Assembly: GCF_018812025.1 (NCBI RefSeq)
Contig: NC_063052.1
Location: 25,865,726 to 25,929,725, forward strand
From: Megalobrama amblycephala
Lineage: Eukaryota; Chordata; Actinopteri; Cypriniformes; Xenocyprididae
Direction of reading: 5' to 3'
Length of the DNA stretch: 64,000 nucleotides
The translations under genes and the position numbers were made by a program. Shown in pieces: positions 24,601 through 38,300 of the stretch. A model generated the notes under the pieces. It was not told the DNA's origin. It was given only the letters and a program-made list of their open reading frames with translations, and made no database searches. Each line of letters starts with the position of its first letter. The stretch's first letter is position 1.

Positions 24601-26345
24601 GATCTGCTCAGCCTCTGCTCTCTGACGGGCAGCTTCTTCTTCTGCAATCTGCCTCTGTTTCTTTGCTTCTTCTACAACTGACCTCAGTTTAGTTGCCTCT
24701 TCAGCCAGTTCCCTCATTTTGGCAGCCTCAGATTCAAGTAGTTGTTTGCTCTTTTCAGTGTTTGACATAGACTCTTTCTCAGCTTTGGATTTCATCTGCA
24801 GTAGAACCTCCATCTCCTTCCTAATTTTGACCAGTTCCTCCTCAAGCTCCTTCTTCTGGTTGACAGCAGCATTGACATCATTTTTGAGACGTTGGAGCTC
24901 ATCATCCAAGACAGTTCTCTGTTGTTCAGCATGCTCAAAATCTGCTCTTAATCTAATAAGCTCTTGCTCTGCTGCAAGCTTCTGTTTAGCAGTTTCTTCA
25001 GCCATTTTCCTTTGGTTCTCCAGTTCCTTTTCGGCAAACTCTTTCTGTTTAAGGGCAGCCTCCTCAGCTTTTCCTCTCTTCTTTGCCTCCCGTTTGGCTT
25101 CCTCCTTCTGTTTCTCCGCTTCCTCCTGAGCTGCAGTTTTCTTATTGGCCTCTTCTTCTGCCTGGAGCCGGAGCCGGAGAGCTTCATTAGCCTTCTGTCT
25201 CCATGTTTCTAGCTCCTTTTCTGCCTGCTCTCTTGCCTTATCTGCTTCAGCTTGCTGCTTTTTGAGATGTTCCGCCTCTTCCTGCAGTTGAATGACCATC
25301 ACCTGCTCATGTTTGAGTGATTCTTCCAGTTTTGCTGTCAATGACAACTGTTTACTCTCAAGCTGAGTGGCTGCAGTTTTCTTAGCCACCTCCTCTACCA
25401 CTTGAATCTGTCTCTGCTTTTCCAGCTCTGCTTGCTTCATGTGCCTCTCAGCTTCTTCAGCTTGAAGCTTGAACTTCTCAAGATCCTCAAGGGCCCTCTT
25501 TTTCTCTTTGGCAGCCTCCTTTTCTGCCTCTGATTTCAGTTTAAGCTCCTCTTCTGCCTTGCGTTTCTTCTGAGTCTCTTCGGCAACTTGCTTCCGAAGC
25601 TTCTCTGCTTCATCCTGCGCTGCTTTTCGAAGTTTTTCGGCATCTGAAGCTTTTTCCCTGAGCTGTTGAAGCTCTGTTTCAGCAGTGCTTTTTTGTTTCA
25701 TTGTTGTCTCTAACTGGAGACGGATTATACGGATTTCTTCTTCAATTCTGGTGCGGCTTTGGAGGGCTTCCTCTACCTGTTGAGTCTTAGACTTGATTTC
25801 CTGGTCAGAAAGGCTTTTGAGCTCCTGAAGCTCTCGCTGAATATTGTGCTTCTGTTTCTCAGCATCGACAGCGACGTCCTGTCGCTTGCTGACTTCGTCT
25901 TTCATCTTGGTCTTCAGCTCATTTGCCTCTTGTTCTGCTTTAGCAATAGCCTTTGCGTGAGATTCAGCTAACTGCCTTTGCTTTTCTAGCTCGGCCTGCA
26001 TCTCGGCCAGCTTTTTTCTATCTTCTTCCTTAAGTTTTTCGGCAGCTTTCTGTATTAGTGGGGGTAAATAGTAGGGGAAACAGAAACAAAGTTTAAGAGT
26101 TAGATATTAAGTGCATGTACGTACATGCAAATGTAAGTACATGGACAAAGTTACAGGGTGTTATGCTAAATAGTTAAGCTAAACAGAAAAACAACTTATG
26201 TAGTTACAGAAGATTTATTAAGGATAATATAAAGTCACAATGTATGGTACACAAAATGAGACACAATCACTTCACAAAACACCACTACAGCTGGAATATC
26301 AAATGGCTTCATGCTTATGAGGAGTTATCACTGGATATGGCTACT

Positions 26346-26376
<31 letters not shown>

Positions 26377-29300
26377 GGGTTACAGGTGTTTTGGATTCCC
26401 TTTTGAACAAAATATGGAAATTGATCATTTTAATATATTAATCTTTAGATAAATTATTATTGTAAAGGGTCTATGAAGAAAAAAGTATTTGAAAATCTAT
26501 ATTCATGATATTATCATGCCTACAACAGAACAGCTTAGTGATGCAGCAAAGAAACAATGAGAATTTTTTTAGACCATATGGGGGGAAAAGAAGAAAAACT
26601 GGTCTGATGAATGCCAAAGTGTAGATTTTGACAAATCCAATAATATATATGAATGCATATATTATTTTATATTTTAGTTAACATATTTCTTAATAATGGC
26701 AAAAATTCAAAAGTAATTAACAAGGGACTGGAATAGGATGAACATGCATTTTTGTGGACAATTTACCTCTTTAGCGCCCAAACATGACAAACATTCATCA
26801 TGATAAAGTACTGGCAAGCAGTTTAGAGAAGCAAACAAGAAAATAAAGGTTAGAAAGGAAAATGGAAACCAAAATTGTGCAGAAAACAACTACAGAAGAA
26901 GGGGTGACAGTCAGGCTGAAGAATACTCAGAGGGAAAATCAACAACTAGAGCACAAAGGAATGATGGATAACAATGTGTCTATCTTTTTACAAAAGCAGC
27001 AGACCAAATCCAAAAAGGAAATTAAACTAGAGAAACAATGTGGCATCACTGGTACATTGCACCATGCACTAACTTTTATTTTTAGGAGAAGAGAATATTT
27101 TAAGTTGGCTTCAGGCTGAAGGGTACCTAAACTAACTGAGAGCTCACTATAATGTAAGAGATATTAAGACCTCCATAGTAGTAAACACATAATGAAAGAC
27201 ATACATTGTGAAAAATGGAATGTGCTGCACCACTAGCATTAATAAAACTGAAGACCTAGGTGAGCAGATCAATCTGTTACATTTTTGATTTCCAGAACTT
27301 GTCTTCACTATTGTGTCACTCTTTGATAAAAATGTAACTGTGTCTCATATGGTTTGTACAGTGAAATAAATACATATTTCATATGTCCATACATCCACAA
27401 ATTAAACTACAAAAGGGTCAAGTTAGTAAGTTAAAGTTAGTGCTAGAGTAATAAAAGACTAGGTTTTGACACTTACCACCTCATCCTCTAGACGGCGATG
27501 TGTCTCAATGATGAATTTAATATACTGTGTCGAAAGAGTCATCAGCTCACTGTAGCGTGTTCTCAGAGTCACATACTGAAAGATATTTTTAAATTATTTG
27601 GCATGTCAAATAACACCAAGAAATAAAAGCCCAAGTATAACAGTATAAGTTATGCATACATTATGTAAATTAATACATATAGCAGATTAAGAGTCAAAAA
27701 CAGGTGGATATCAGATATCAAGGGTACCTCTTGGATGATGTCATCAGATGCAGACTCCATTTTTGTCTTCTTCAGAGGGGAAGCGATGGGCTCCACAAGA
27801 GCTTTATAAGTCACCAGCTGGAGTTCATAATCCTGGATGAGAACATTCAGTCAGACTGCTACTCAAATAATTTGAATTTGAGTAAAATATGTATGCGGCA
27901 GCATTCATACACACCTTTATGGCATCGATGTATGCTTTAGCATATTTCTGGCACTCATCCACCTTGTCCTTGTTCTTCTCAATCTCCTCAAGCAGTTTCT
28001 GTACAAAGGATGGACATGACATATATGAAAAGATAAATTACATGATTTTCTTATAAATTATTATATGATAAGCATTGAATACAGAATTATCATTTCAGAC
28101 AGACCAACTGATACACAGACAGACAGAATGACAGATACATACCTTCTCCTGGGTCAGCTGCTCTTGAAGGGCTTTGCTGTCAATGGGTACAGCATGGAGC
28201 TTGTCCTGCCTCTGTTTGGCATCTGTTATCCAGCGGATGAGCCAGTCATAGCTCTGTCTGTAAGCCTGCATCTGCCTGCTCAGAAGGTCAAGTTCTTGCT
28301 GCCTCAGCTCAATCTGAGCGAACACAGCCTGCCAGCGGTCCTTCAGGTTGCCCACCAGCTGCCTGTAGTGCTCCAGCTCTATGTCACGTTCACTGTGCAG
28401 CTGAGACATACGGTCATTCACCGCCGTAGCCCTCTGAAGCTCCTCTTCCAGACGGTCAAATGTGGCTTGCTTGCCCTCCGCTTCTGAGCGCAGTTTCTAG
28501 TGTCAAGAAAGAAGGAAAGAACGTGAACATGTTTGTGAGGTCATGTTTGATTTGAGCTCATAGTTGTAAACAATTTCATGCATAACTGGGTAATTGTGGG
28601 AAAGACAATGTACCTGGAGCTGTGTTTGAGTGGCTTCAATCTCTTTCTCATTAACAGGAACTTTGTTCACATCACGCAACTGGTTCTCATATTTGTTGAG
28701 AATGTCTTCTGCTCCCTTTGTGCTGCGGATTACCATGTCAATGGTCTTCAGCCTTTATAGACAAAAAGAATAGGATCAGCAAAATTTATATGTGAAGGAC
28801 AAAAATATGATTTGAAAAAGTAAAAAGTAATTCTATTGAATACTATCTAAATAAACTATCTAAAAAATTTTTTTTTTTAAATTCAGCAAGGATGCATTCA
28901 ATTGAAAGTGACAGAAAAGACTTCCATAGTTACAAAAACTATTTCTATTTACTTTCTTTTGAACTTTCTACTCATCAAATAATCCTGTAAAAAGTGTCAC
29001 AGTTTCCACCAAAAAATTAATCAGCACAACTGTTTTCAACATTGACGATTAGCATATTAGAATGATTTCTGAAGGATCATGTGACACTGAACACTGGAAT
29101 AATGGCAACTGAAAATCAGCTTTGCAATCACAGGAATAAATTAGATTTTTAAAATATATTAAAAAATAGAAAACAGTTATTTTAAAATGTAATAATATTC
29201 CATATTATTACTGTTTTATTATACTGTTGATCAAATAAAAACAGAGCATAAGAAACTCCTTTCAAAATCATTAAAACAGCTTACCTAACCCAAACTTTAG

Positions 29301-32300
29301 AATGGTAGTGTAAATATGTATAAAAAATGGACAGGATACGACTTGAAACTCACTTGTCGAGATACACAGAGGAAAGACTGTAGACATGTTGCATCTTCTT
29401 CTGGGTGATGTCAATTTCTGAGCGTAGGACAGGGGCTGAACTGGACTGCTGAGATGTGGCCAGCACTGCTTCACTCTTCTCCACCATCTTATCCAGGTCT
29501 TCTTTTATACCCTCCAACTCAGTCTGCACTTTCTGTAGGACGAAATGAGAATATACAAGTATATAGTCATTAAATAATATAAATTAAGATTTCAATCAAT
29601 TAAAATAATAATTTTAATGATTGCAATTAGGGCTGGGAAAATAAATCTATGCATTACGAAATGAGAAATGAGGTCGCATTTGAAGGCTGATACGTCATCG
29701 AGGTGGTCTCATTTCAGAAAAGTAACCGTTAGATAGCAAAGTAAGAAAGAAATTACAGCATTTCACACCTCACGAGGAATAACAGTCAATTTTATTACGG
29801 TTACTTTTCTTAATAAGACATCCTTGATGACGTATGCAGCCTACAAATGCGACCTCCGGAGGACGCAGCCTCCGAAATGAGGCGCAGCTTCAACCGAATG
29901 CACGAGTGCTCTTCTTCGTGAGCATTTGAGTGTGTGGTTAAAAACTAGCCTAGAGCGCCATCTGCTGTTAAAAACTAAGCTCAGAATCCATTTGAGAATC
30001 ACGATGCATTAGGAAAATCTCAGAATCTATCCATGAATCAAGAAAATTTGATTTATTATCACAGCCCTAATTGCAGTAGACATGCACAGGTTCTTTGTGT
30101 GATATATATACATTTGAAAGAATTTCTTCATATAAAAAAAGTGGCACCATGTACAAACAGGTATAATATATATTAATTTAGTGTTTCTGCAGACCTTCTG
30201 TTCAGTGGCTCTCTGTGCACAGGCTTTGAGAGGCTCCTTGTCTACCAGATGTCTGAGGCGGTTCACTGTGCGGTTCTCACAGCCTTCCAGTCTCAATCTC
30301 AGGTCCTTTATCTGAGTGATGTAACTCTTGCAAACTGACTCATCCTGTTCCCCTAAATAATTGACATACTTTGTGTTAAAAAAGCTCAAGAAATGCTCCT
30401 GAACATTGGAAAAATACAAAGAAAAAAGCAAAAGCACAGACTTCTAGGAATGCTTCTTTATTACTGAAATAACATTAAATCTATGCAGTATCCATTCAAT
30501 ATTTATAGACACATGAAATCGAGCTTGCATAGCTATAGAAGCATTTGCATTCAAGTACTTTCAAAGAGAATGTTTCAGGCCTTAAAGATCAAGTAAATGG
30601 GTTAATTTGCACACTTTTAAAGTGAGTACACTGCATGTCAAACTGTCAAATGGTGAGAAAATCTGTGGAGATGACCTCACACAAGAGAATTAAAAACATG
30701 CTTAAAATCCCTGGAGTCAATTTGGATTAGAGCAAAATGCACATGAAAGTATTAAACAAACAATGACATTGACAAATCATTTACAGTTTGTTAAAAAAAT
30801 CCACTCTCTTATCTTTACCCAGTGCGCTGCCCTTTTGAATGAGAACAGGTTCTGAAAAATAAGTCTCACAGTCATAATGGGAGGTGGAAGGAATGCCCTA
30901 TCCACCCCTATCTTAAAACCCCTACAAGTCACTGCCTTTGTGTTGCATCAAGCATGCAGAAAAATCTGCAGCAGTGCTCAGGGCAGTCTTAAAAGGGTTG
31001 ATGCTAGGACCAAGATGGCTTTGTCTGTGTGCAATTTCATTGAACAGTGAAAGTGATGAATGATTTCAATACATCTGAACAAACCAGCTGACCTAACCTG
31101 ACACCCACCTTGTTCAACGGAGCGTAGCAGGTTATCATAGTGTTGAGTGGCTTTGCTGTAACTGTTCTCAGCTTGCAAGCGATCATCAGCTCCGAATAGC
31201 TCAGAATCCTGACTGTCGCGCATGAAGTCCTGATAGTGCTGCTCCAGGTTCTTCAGGGTCAGTCGATATTCCTCGACTCTCAGAGTCTTGAACTACACAA
31301 AATTAGAGAACAGAATATGTCACCTAATAGTTTATAAGGTTTATAATGTAACTTTTCAGTTTGTATGCCTCGGCATGCAATTAAATAATACATAATAATG
31401 AGTTCTTTAAAGTGATGGATGATATATCACATTCATATCCATATCAGTTATCTGCCAGTATTAGAGATTATATTTATCGTAGCAATCGGTATTAGACATA
31501 TATTGGCTGATACTAAATATTTAATAGTTCATGTTCAAATGTTTTTACATTTAGACTTTTGTGGCATCTAATGCTCACTTAAATGTAAAGTTTGAAAACA
31601 CTGATAATAATTTAATAACACTGTTAAATGTAAGCTTCAGCAAATCTCAAAATTAATGCACTACCTTCAAAAGTTAGAAATTTTTTAATGTTTTTGAAAG
31701 AAGTCTCTTATGCTCACCAAGGCTAAATTTATAACATTAAAAAATACAAAAAATACAGCAAAAACAGCAATATTGTGAAATATTACAATTTAAAATAACG
31801 GTTTTCTATTTTAATTTCAGCAGCCATTACCTTAGTCTTCAGTGTCACATGATCCTTCATAAATAATTCTATTTTGCTGATTTGGTGCTTAAGAAACTTT
31901 TTTTTTTTATGATTATCAATGCTAAAAACTGCTGCGCTGTGTAATATTTTTTGTTGAAATCGTGACACATTTTTTTTCTCTCTCTAATGATTTGTAAATT
32001 CAAAATTAAAGCATTTATTTGAAATTGAAAGTTTTTGCAGCAATGTAAAAGTCTCATCATTTTTCACTTTTAATAGTGTATTAATTTCTTTTTTTTTAGA
32101 CAAAATGATACCAAATTGTTGTACCGGCCATTTATTTAATATTAATTATTTGCACTAGCCTTTTAATATAGGTGCATCCTAGGTTTTACTATTTTATGCC
32201 AAGTCTTTGAAAGTATCTAAAAAGGGATGTGTGTGCTAGTTACCATGATAAAATTCCAGGAGTTGATAAGCAGGATATCTCTCATGTAATACTGCCAAGA

Positions 32301-35300
32301 CAGCAGGCTCTTCATATCAACATGTAGCTTTTGCCAGAGAACCATCAGCCTCTGCAGACTCGCATCCAAACTAAAGTTAAAAACAAATCAAAAGATAAGG
32401 CGGCAAAGCCAAACACAGATGAGAAAGAACTGGTTTATACTGCAACATTTGCTGATATCAATCACAGCAAAACCACACATCTCGTCTCTAAGATGTCAGT
32501 TTGAAAACACTGATAATAATTTAATTACACTGTAGTTTCAAAGACAGATTTAAAAGTATGTGGAATTTGAATGTGCTGCCAACTAAAGGAATGGAAGTCA
32601 AATGAGGTTATAGTCTTGTGTACTAGTTACCCAGAGCTGACATCCACAGCTTCTTTGTTGGTGGGAGGGACAATAAAACAGATGGACGGTACTGTGGCTT
32701 CATTTCCACTGGAGTTTCGCACTTTCCAATTGTACGGCTGGGAGTTGTTCAACAGGACACACTCATCTCCTTTGTGTACCGTGATCTGGGCCCAAAAAAA
32801 AAGAAGGATGTTAATTACGAAGTTTGAAGGGAATAATATGTATTACATTTTCTATTAGATTACAAGTGCAGTGACTAAGAGCAAGAACAAGTTAATGAGT
32901 GCTAAGCCTGTGTAATAGCAAGATATTCATGCTAGATCACAAATTACACCCGTGGAAAGCATTTTATATAATAGCCTTCATTTTTAAAGAGGGACTGGGA
33001 TATAGGAAAGCAAATAAACACAGTTCAAATGTTGTTTGAGTGTTTTAAATTGTGCCCCTAGTAATAATTTATTTTATTTTATTACCCGTTTTCAAAAGAA
33101 AACAAGTGACAGAGTGTTTCTGCTTTACCTCCATTTGTTTGAAGTCACAGACAGCCTGAATGGGTAATTTGCCCTTGACGGGGTGAGCGGTATTCCTCGG
33201 CTTCAGCTGGATAACGGTCTTGGCTCTTCGGTTGAGACCCTCCAGGTGTGTCTTGAATTCATTTAGCTGTTCTTTTTCCTCCTGATGGACAGAGAGACAA
33301 ATTTACATATGTATGTATATTGCATACATATTTTAATTTAAGAAAAAGGGAACATGTTTTAGTGATGATTCAAACAAAGCACTGAAATGAGAGTTAATCA
33401 ATTAATTGAAATAGACAGTATGAACTGATTCATGGAAATGATTCAAAGACAAATGCACTGTGACAAGGAAGGATGACATGTGATGTGTCCAAAATCGTAT
33501 TCTGTATAGTACGTACTACATTTGGTTTGAAACTTACAAGTATGTTCTTTATAGCATGTGTGTAGTATGTAAATTTACTTGGCTGTCACTTTGATGTGAA
33601 CTACAAACCCAGTGTTCATGTCAAGTGTGTCACTTTACGCCATTCACAACTCTTCTGTGGCCTCATGGAAGTGTCCATCAAATACACACTTCAGAATCTG
33701 ACCAGAAGTAGTAGGTAATTTGGGTAATTTCCACCTACCTTTTTTTCTGAATACTATGTATTTGGACATACTATTCTGTTGGCATAATGTGTTTATTATT
33801 CCTTTTTAGACGCAGGTCCAATAAAAATCTCACTATATTTTGGTGTATACTGGGTTGTAAAATCCCACTCATAGTAATACCCACCACAGCGTCTTGTAGC
33901 AGATCCTCTAGCCGTGTAACCGTGATTGAGCGGTCACACACATATTTCTTCTTCATTGTGTCCTCCATCTTCTTCATCCTTTCTTCAGCCTCTTTAACAT
34001 CTGAAAAGAACTGTAGAACAAAAGGTTTAGAGATCAAAATAATTGTGATGAGGTAAATCTATTTGACTGTCTACTTTAAACTGCAAACCCACGGTTTACA
34101 AGCATAAGTGTTTGTTATGTACCTGGAAGTAGGCGGTGTTTTCTTTCAGATGAGTCTCAATGCAACAGCATAGCTGAAGGATCCAGCTCCACTGAGTCTG
34201 AAGAGCTGCAGTGAAAGCCTACAGAGGAACAGATTACAAACCGCTGGAGTTGCATACATTAATACACAAAATATTCCACTAATATATATAGTGGTGTTCA
34301 AAAGTCTGAGGCCACATAAAAAAAATCTGCAATTGGAGTGGACTGGAAAAGAAAAAGAATATAAGCAAAGAAATTTGTAAATTTTGTAAAATAGAAAATA
34401 TTAAAGATTCTGCACTATTTCTTGGTCAAATCAAATAAGTAAAATACTATAATTCGTATTAAATTAGACAACATATTTTTTTTTTTTACAAATTTAATTT
34501 TATTACTCACATTAAGTTTCTTTTTCCAGTTCTCATTTACTATATTGTTTTGCTTTGCACAAATAAGTCAGCTTTATTTTTATAGCGCTTTATAGAATAG
34601 AGATGTTTCAAAGCAGATTCACAATAATAAACAGGAAAGTAACAGAATTAATGATGCAAACTTATCAAATATGAGACAATTTCCAATTTTTACTGTAAAG
34701 CAGCTGTAGCAGGAAAATGGTATAATTCAGTTCAGTAAAGATTTAGTTCAGTTCAATAACTGTGTAAAATTCATTCATTATGAAACAAGTTCATTTCAGC
34801 TACAAGCAGTTCTACAGAAGACAACAGTGTCGTTGTTCAGCTCAAGTTTTGTTTTTATCTGATAGTGTCAGTGGAGTTTAATCAGTAATATTGCTGGATA
34901 TTAAGTGTCCCCAACTAGGCAAGCCAAAGGAAAACACATAAAATGTACCTCTATAGTCTTCCTGGCAGGATGACCATCTTTCAACAGTTTGTCTCCAGTC
35001 ACCTGGACATTGTTCACTCTCTTCTCTCTCTGTTCAAGATCTCGCATCAAACCCTACAAGACAGCACAGCAGCATCCACGGTCATTGTCAAATGCAATAA
35101 AATAATTTCAGAGAATTCTCTACAATTAAAATGACATCATTGCATTAAAAAAGCACAAATTTAGCACAGCTGGAGTCATGTTCAAAAGTGTTGTTGGCCT
35201 TACAGAATAGTTGTCCTTCTTGGCGGTCATGTTGGAGTTTCGATCGCTCCAATCATAGTTCACTTCTTCCTCTTCTTTTTCATTCAACCACATTAGCTCT

Positions 35301-38300
35301 TTTGTGGCGGCCACGACAAAAGCGTGCAGCTGATCTAGACTCCTCAGGCGTGACTTGGATGAGTTCTAAAGAGGAACAACAACAAAAATGAACCAACTAC
35401 TAAATTCGCTAATTCTATTTCATCAAGCTTTCTATGTTATTGGGATTGCAACAAAAATATTTTAAGATCCATTATTAGGATTCAATAAAGTGATCAGTGT
35501 ATTAGTTCTAGATTTAAAAGCGTACCAGCAGTTTGGCATATTGAAGGTCCAGTTTGCCCAAGTATTCTCGATAGGCTCCTTTACTAACTGGAGTCAACTG
35601 ATTCTGAGAGGAGAGAAAATGATGTTGGTTTTTCATTGCAGTCTTAGCCATTTTAACTCGTACATAGAGTTTAATAAACAATCTGAATTATTAATACTGC
35701 TTAAAATTAAGCATGTAAGATTTATATCTAGTATCCAGTACCTAATTCTCAATGCTACTATTACTCAGTTCACAATTAAATAAGTTAGCCAATCAGAACA
35801 GAGGTCATTTATATTTAAAAATCTCAAAGATACAGTTTCAAAAACATCACCACCACAATATTGACAAAGACATCTTGACATACATAAGTTGACCTCAGGG
35901 AACACAATAAATGCTACAAAGTGTACAATAGCCAATGTTAAGACTAACAGACTAAAGTACTACAGAAATATTTGTCAATTACGCTTTAAATTACCTCATC
36001 AGCCCGTGCGCGGTCAATCTTGGATTTGAATTCCTCGATGGACTGATGAAGGCCACGATGGCTACCGAGTTGAGACTCCACAGAGGGCAGATCTTCGCCC
36101 CACTCAGCCCCATCAATGCGCCTCTGGTTCTCCTCCACCCAGGACAGGAGGTCCTGAATGTACTTGAGAGTGACTTCGTCGAGCTCAGGTCTTACTCGCT
36201 GAGGAGACTGCTGTAATGTTTGGGCGTGGGAGATCTGGGTCATAGCCACCTGGGTCATGGGCACCTGCGACACCGTCACACCAGACTTCAGACGCAGATT
36301 AAACTCACTGCGCAGGTTAACCAGACGCTCATGGAGACGGTACACCCTGAAAGAGCCAAAGGAGGACAGTTACAGATGTGATTACAAATCTGCTATGAGA
36401 ATAAATGAGAAATTAATTATTATAGATATTATTTTAATTATTTAATGCATTAATTATTTAATACATATTTTCTGTAAAGCATTATTACAGAAAATAGTCT
36501 CTTATAAAAGAAAGTAAGATTTTTTTTTGTTTGTAAACAATTTAACTTTCTTTAAAAATGTAAACATTTCCCAGAATGTTTACCCTATATAAATAAATAA
36601 AGTACAGCATTCATATTTTTGGTTGATGAACACTGAATTCAAGCTTAAAGACTAGTACTGAGCAAAAACAATACAGTTCTAGCTGTACTTTAGATTATGA
36701 CAGTAGAATATCATACTAACCGCCTGTACATCTGTTCTGCCTGTAGATGGCGCCCATCTTTAAGTAATTGCACATCGTTAAAAAGGTATCGGATCATGTT
36801 TTCAGCCTTGTTCAGATCTGTCTCTATCTCAGACGCATGCTGGATAGGCTTTCCCGCGCCCAGCAGACGTATGTCCTGCAAAAAAAAAGCAAAGTTAAAG
36901 CAATTTGCTGTAGGTTTTTCTTCTCAAAAGCTATTGGGTCTTTGGAATCAGGTAAAGGAATAAAATGGCTTTCAATCTCACCGTTTGTAACAGTGTTTCC
37001 ACCTGGTTGAGCTGTTCCTCGCACAAACCTGACTCCATTTGCACCTTACTGACTATTCTCTGCAGACGCTCCAGCCTGTACATGTAACATACAAACAAGA
37101 ACTCTTTACATAATTCACTTCAAACTAAATATTAAGAATAAAATGACTGGACAAAGGCTACACTAAACAATATTCAGACTTTACAGGCATTCAACATTCA
37201 GTCATTCAGAAAAACGTCAGCTGAATCACTCACACCCTCCTCTCACGGAGCAGGTACTCCAGTCCATGGCTGTCATTCATAAAGGCCATTGCTAATAATC
37301 CTGATAATGCTAAATCACAGTCCAGAGAGGTTTATTTCAGAGCGGAGGCGCACAGAATCGGCTATTGATGTTAAGAAGTGCTGCTGTAACTGATAAGACT
37401 CATAAACATTCTGCAGAGCAGCAGCGAGTCTGTCTTGTGACAAATATTTTCAAAAGTGACGCCCCATGTTTCTTTTGCTAAATGCTATTTAATAACAAAA
37501 CTAATGCATTTATTTTGATGAAAAAAAAATCTTAAAAGGATCGTTCACCCAAAAAATGAGAATTCTGCATCATTTACTCACCCTCAAGTTGTTTCAAAAA
37601 TTTCTTTCTTCTGCTGAGCACAAAAGAAGATATTTTAAAGAATGTCAGTAACCAAACAGTTTATGGGCCCCATTGACTTCCATAATATATTTTTTTTATT
37701 TAGCCCACCAACTGTTTGATTACCCATGTTCATCAAAATACTTTTTTGTGTGTGTGTGTGTGTTCAGCAAAAGAAAGAAATTTTGGAACAACTTGCGGGT
37801 GAGTAAATATTGACAGAATTTTCATTTTTGGGTAAACTATCCCTTTAATGACTGTAATGAAAGGTTAATGCTTTTAGAACTGAAAACAGAGGGGGAAAAT
37901 AATTCAAATAAAAAACCAAAACAAATTACATTAAAAGTAAAGGGGAGTCTTTCAACATTTGCTAATTCAGTAGAAGATTATTATTGTTTAAGATCTGATA
38001 ATTATCAATTAGTATAGTTGAAGTTTCTTGTTAGGGCAAGTCAACTGATTCTGGAGATCTTTTTTTTTCTTGCAAGGTAGCTTGCATGAGGTAACTAAAA
38101 CTGTTTAGATTATCTACAAAACATCTGAACACAACAGCATCATACATTTTACTTCTTTAGTTCAATACTTTTTGAACCATGGTATTATTGCAATATACCC
38201 CTTTAAACAGTCAGGGTTATTCAAATGAATCATTGTACATACTGTACAAACAAAGAATAATGGTTACACTTTACAATAAGGTTCATTAACTACTTTAGTT

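Noticed and set aside
22669..26001. Many plus-strand and other-frame open frames opposite the rod exon and exon 32
   Set aside because: They mirror the Lys/Glu/Ala codon bias of the coiled coil and the repeat domains; they encode low-complexity Ser/Phe/Leu strings with no family signature.
26862..27119. 85-codon plus-strand frame inside intron 30
   Set aside because: No known domain, no conserved neighbours and wrong strand for plectin.
37234..37291. MAFMND exon as an internal cassette exon
   Set aside because: Reading in from exon 11 phase gives an early stop, and no good acceptor with a pyrimidine tract precedes it.
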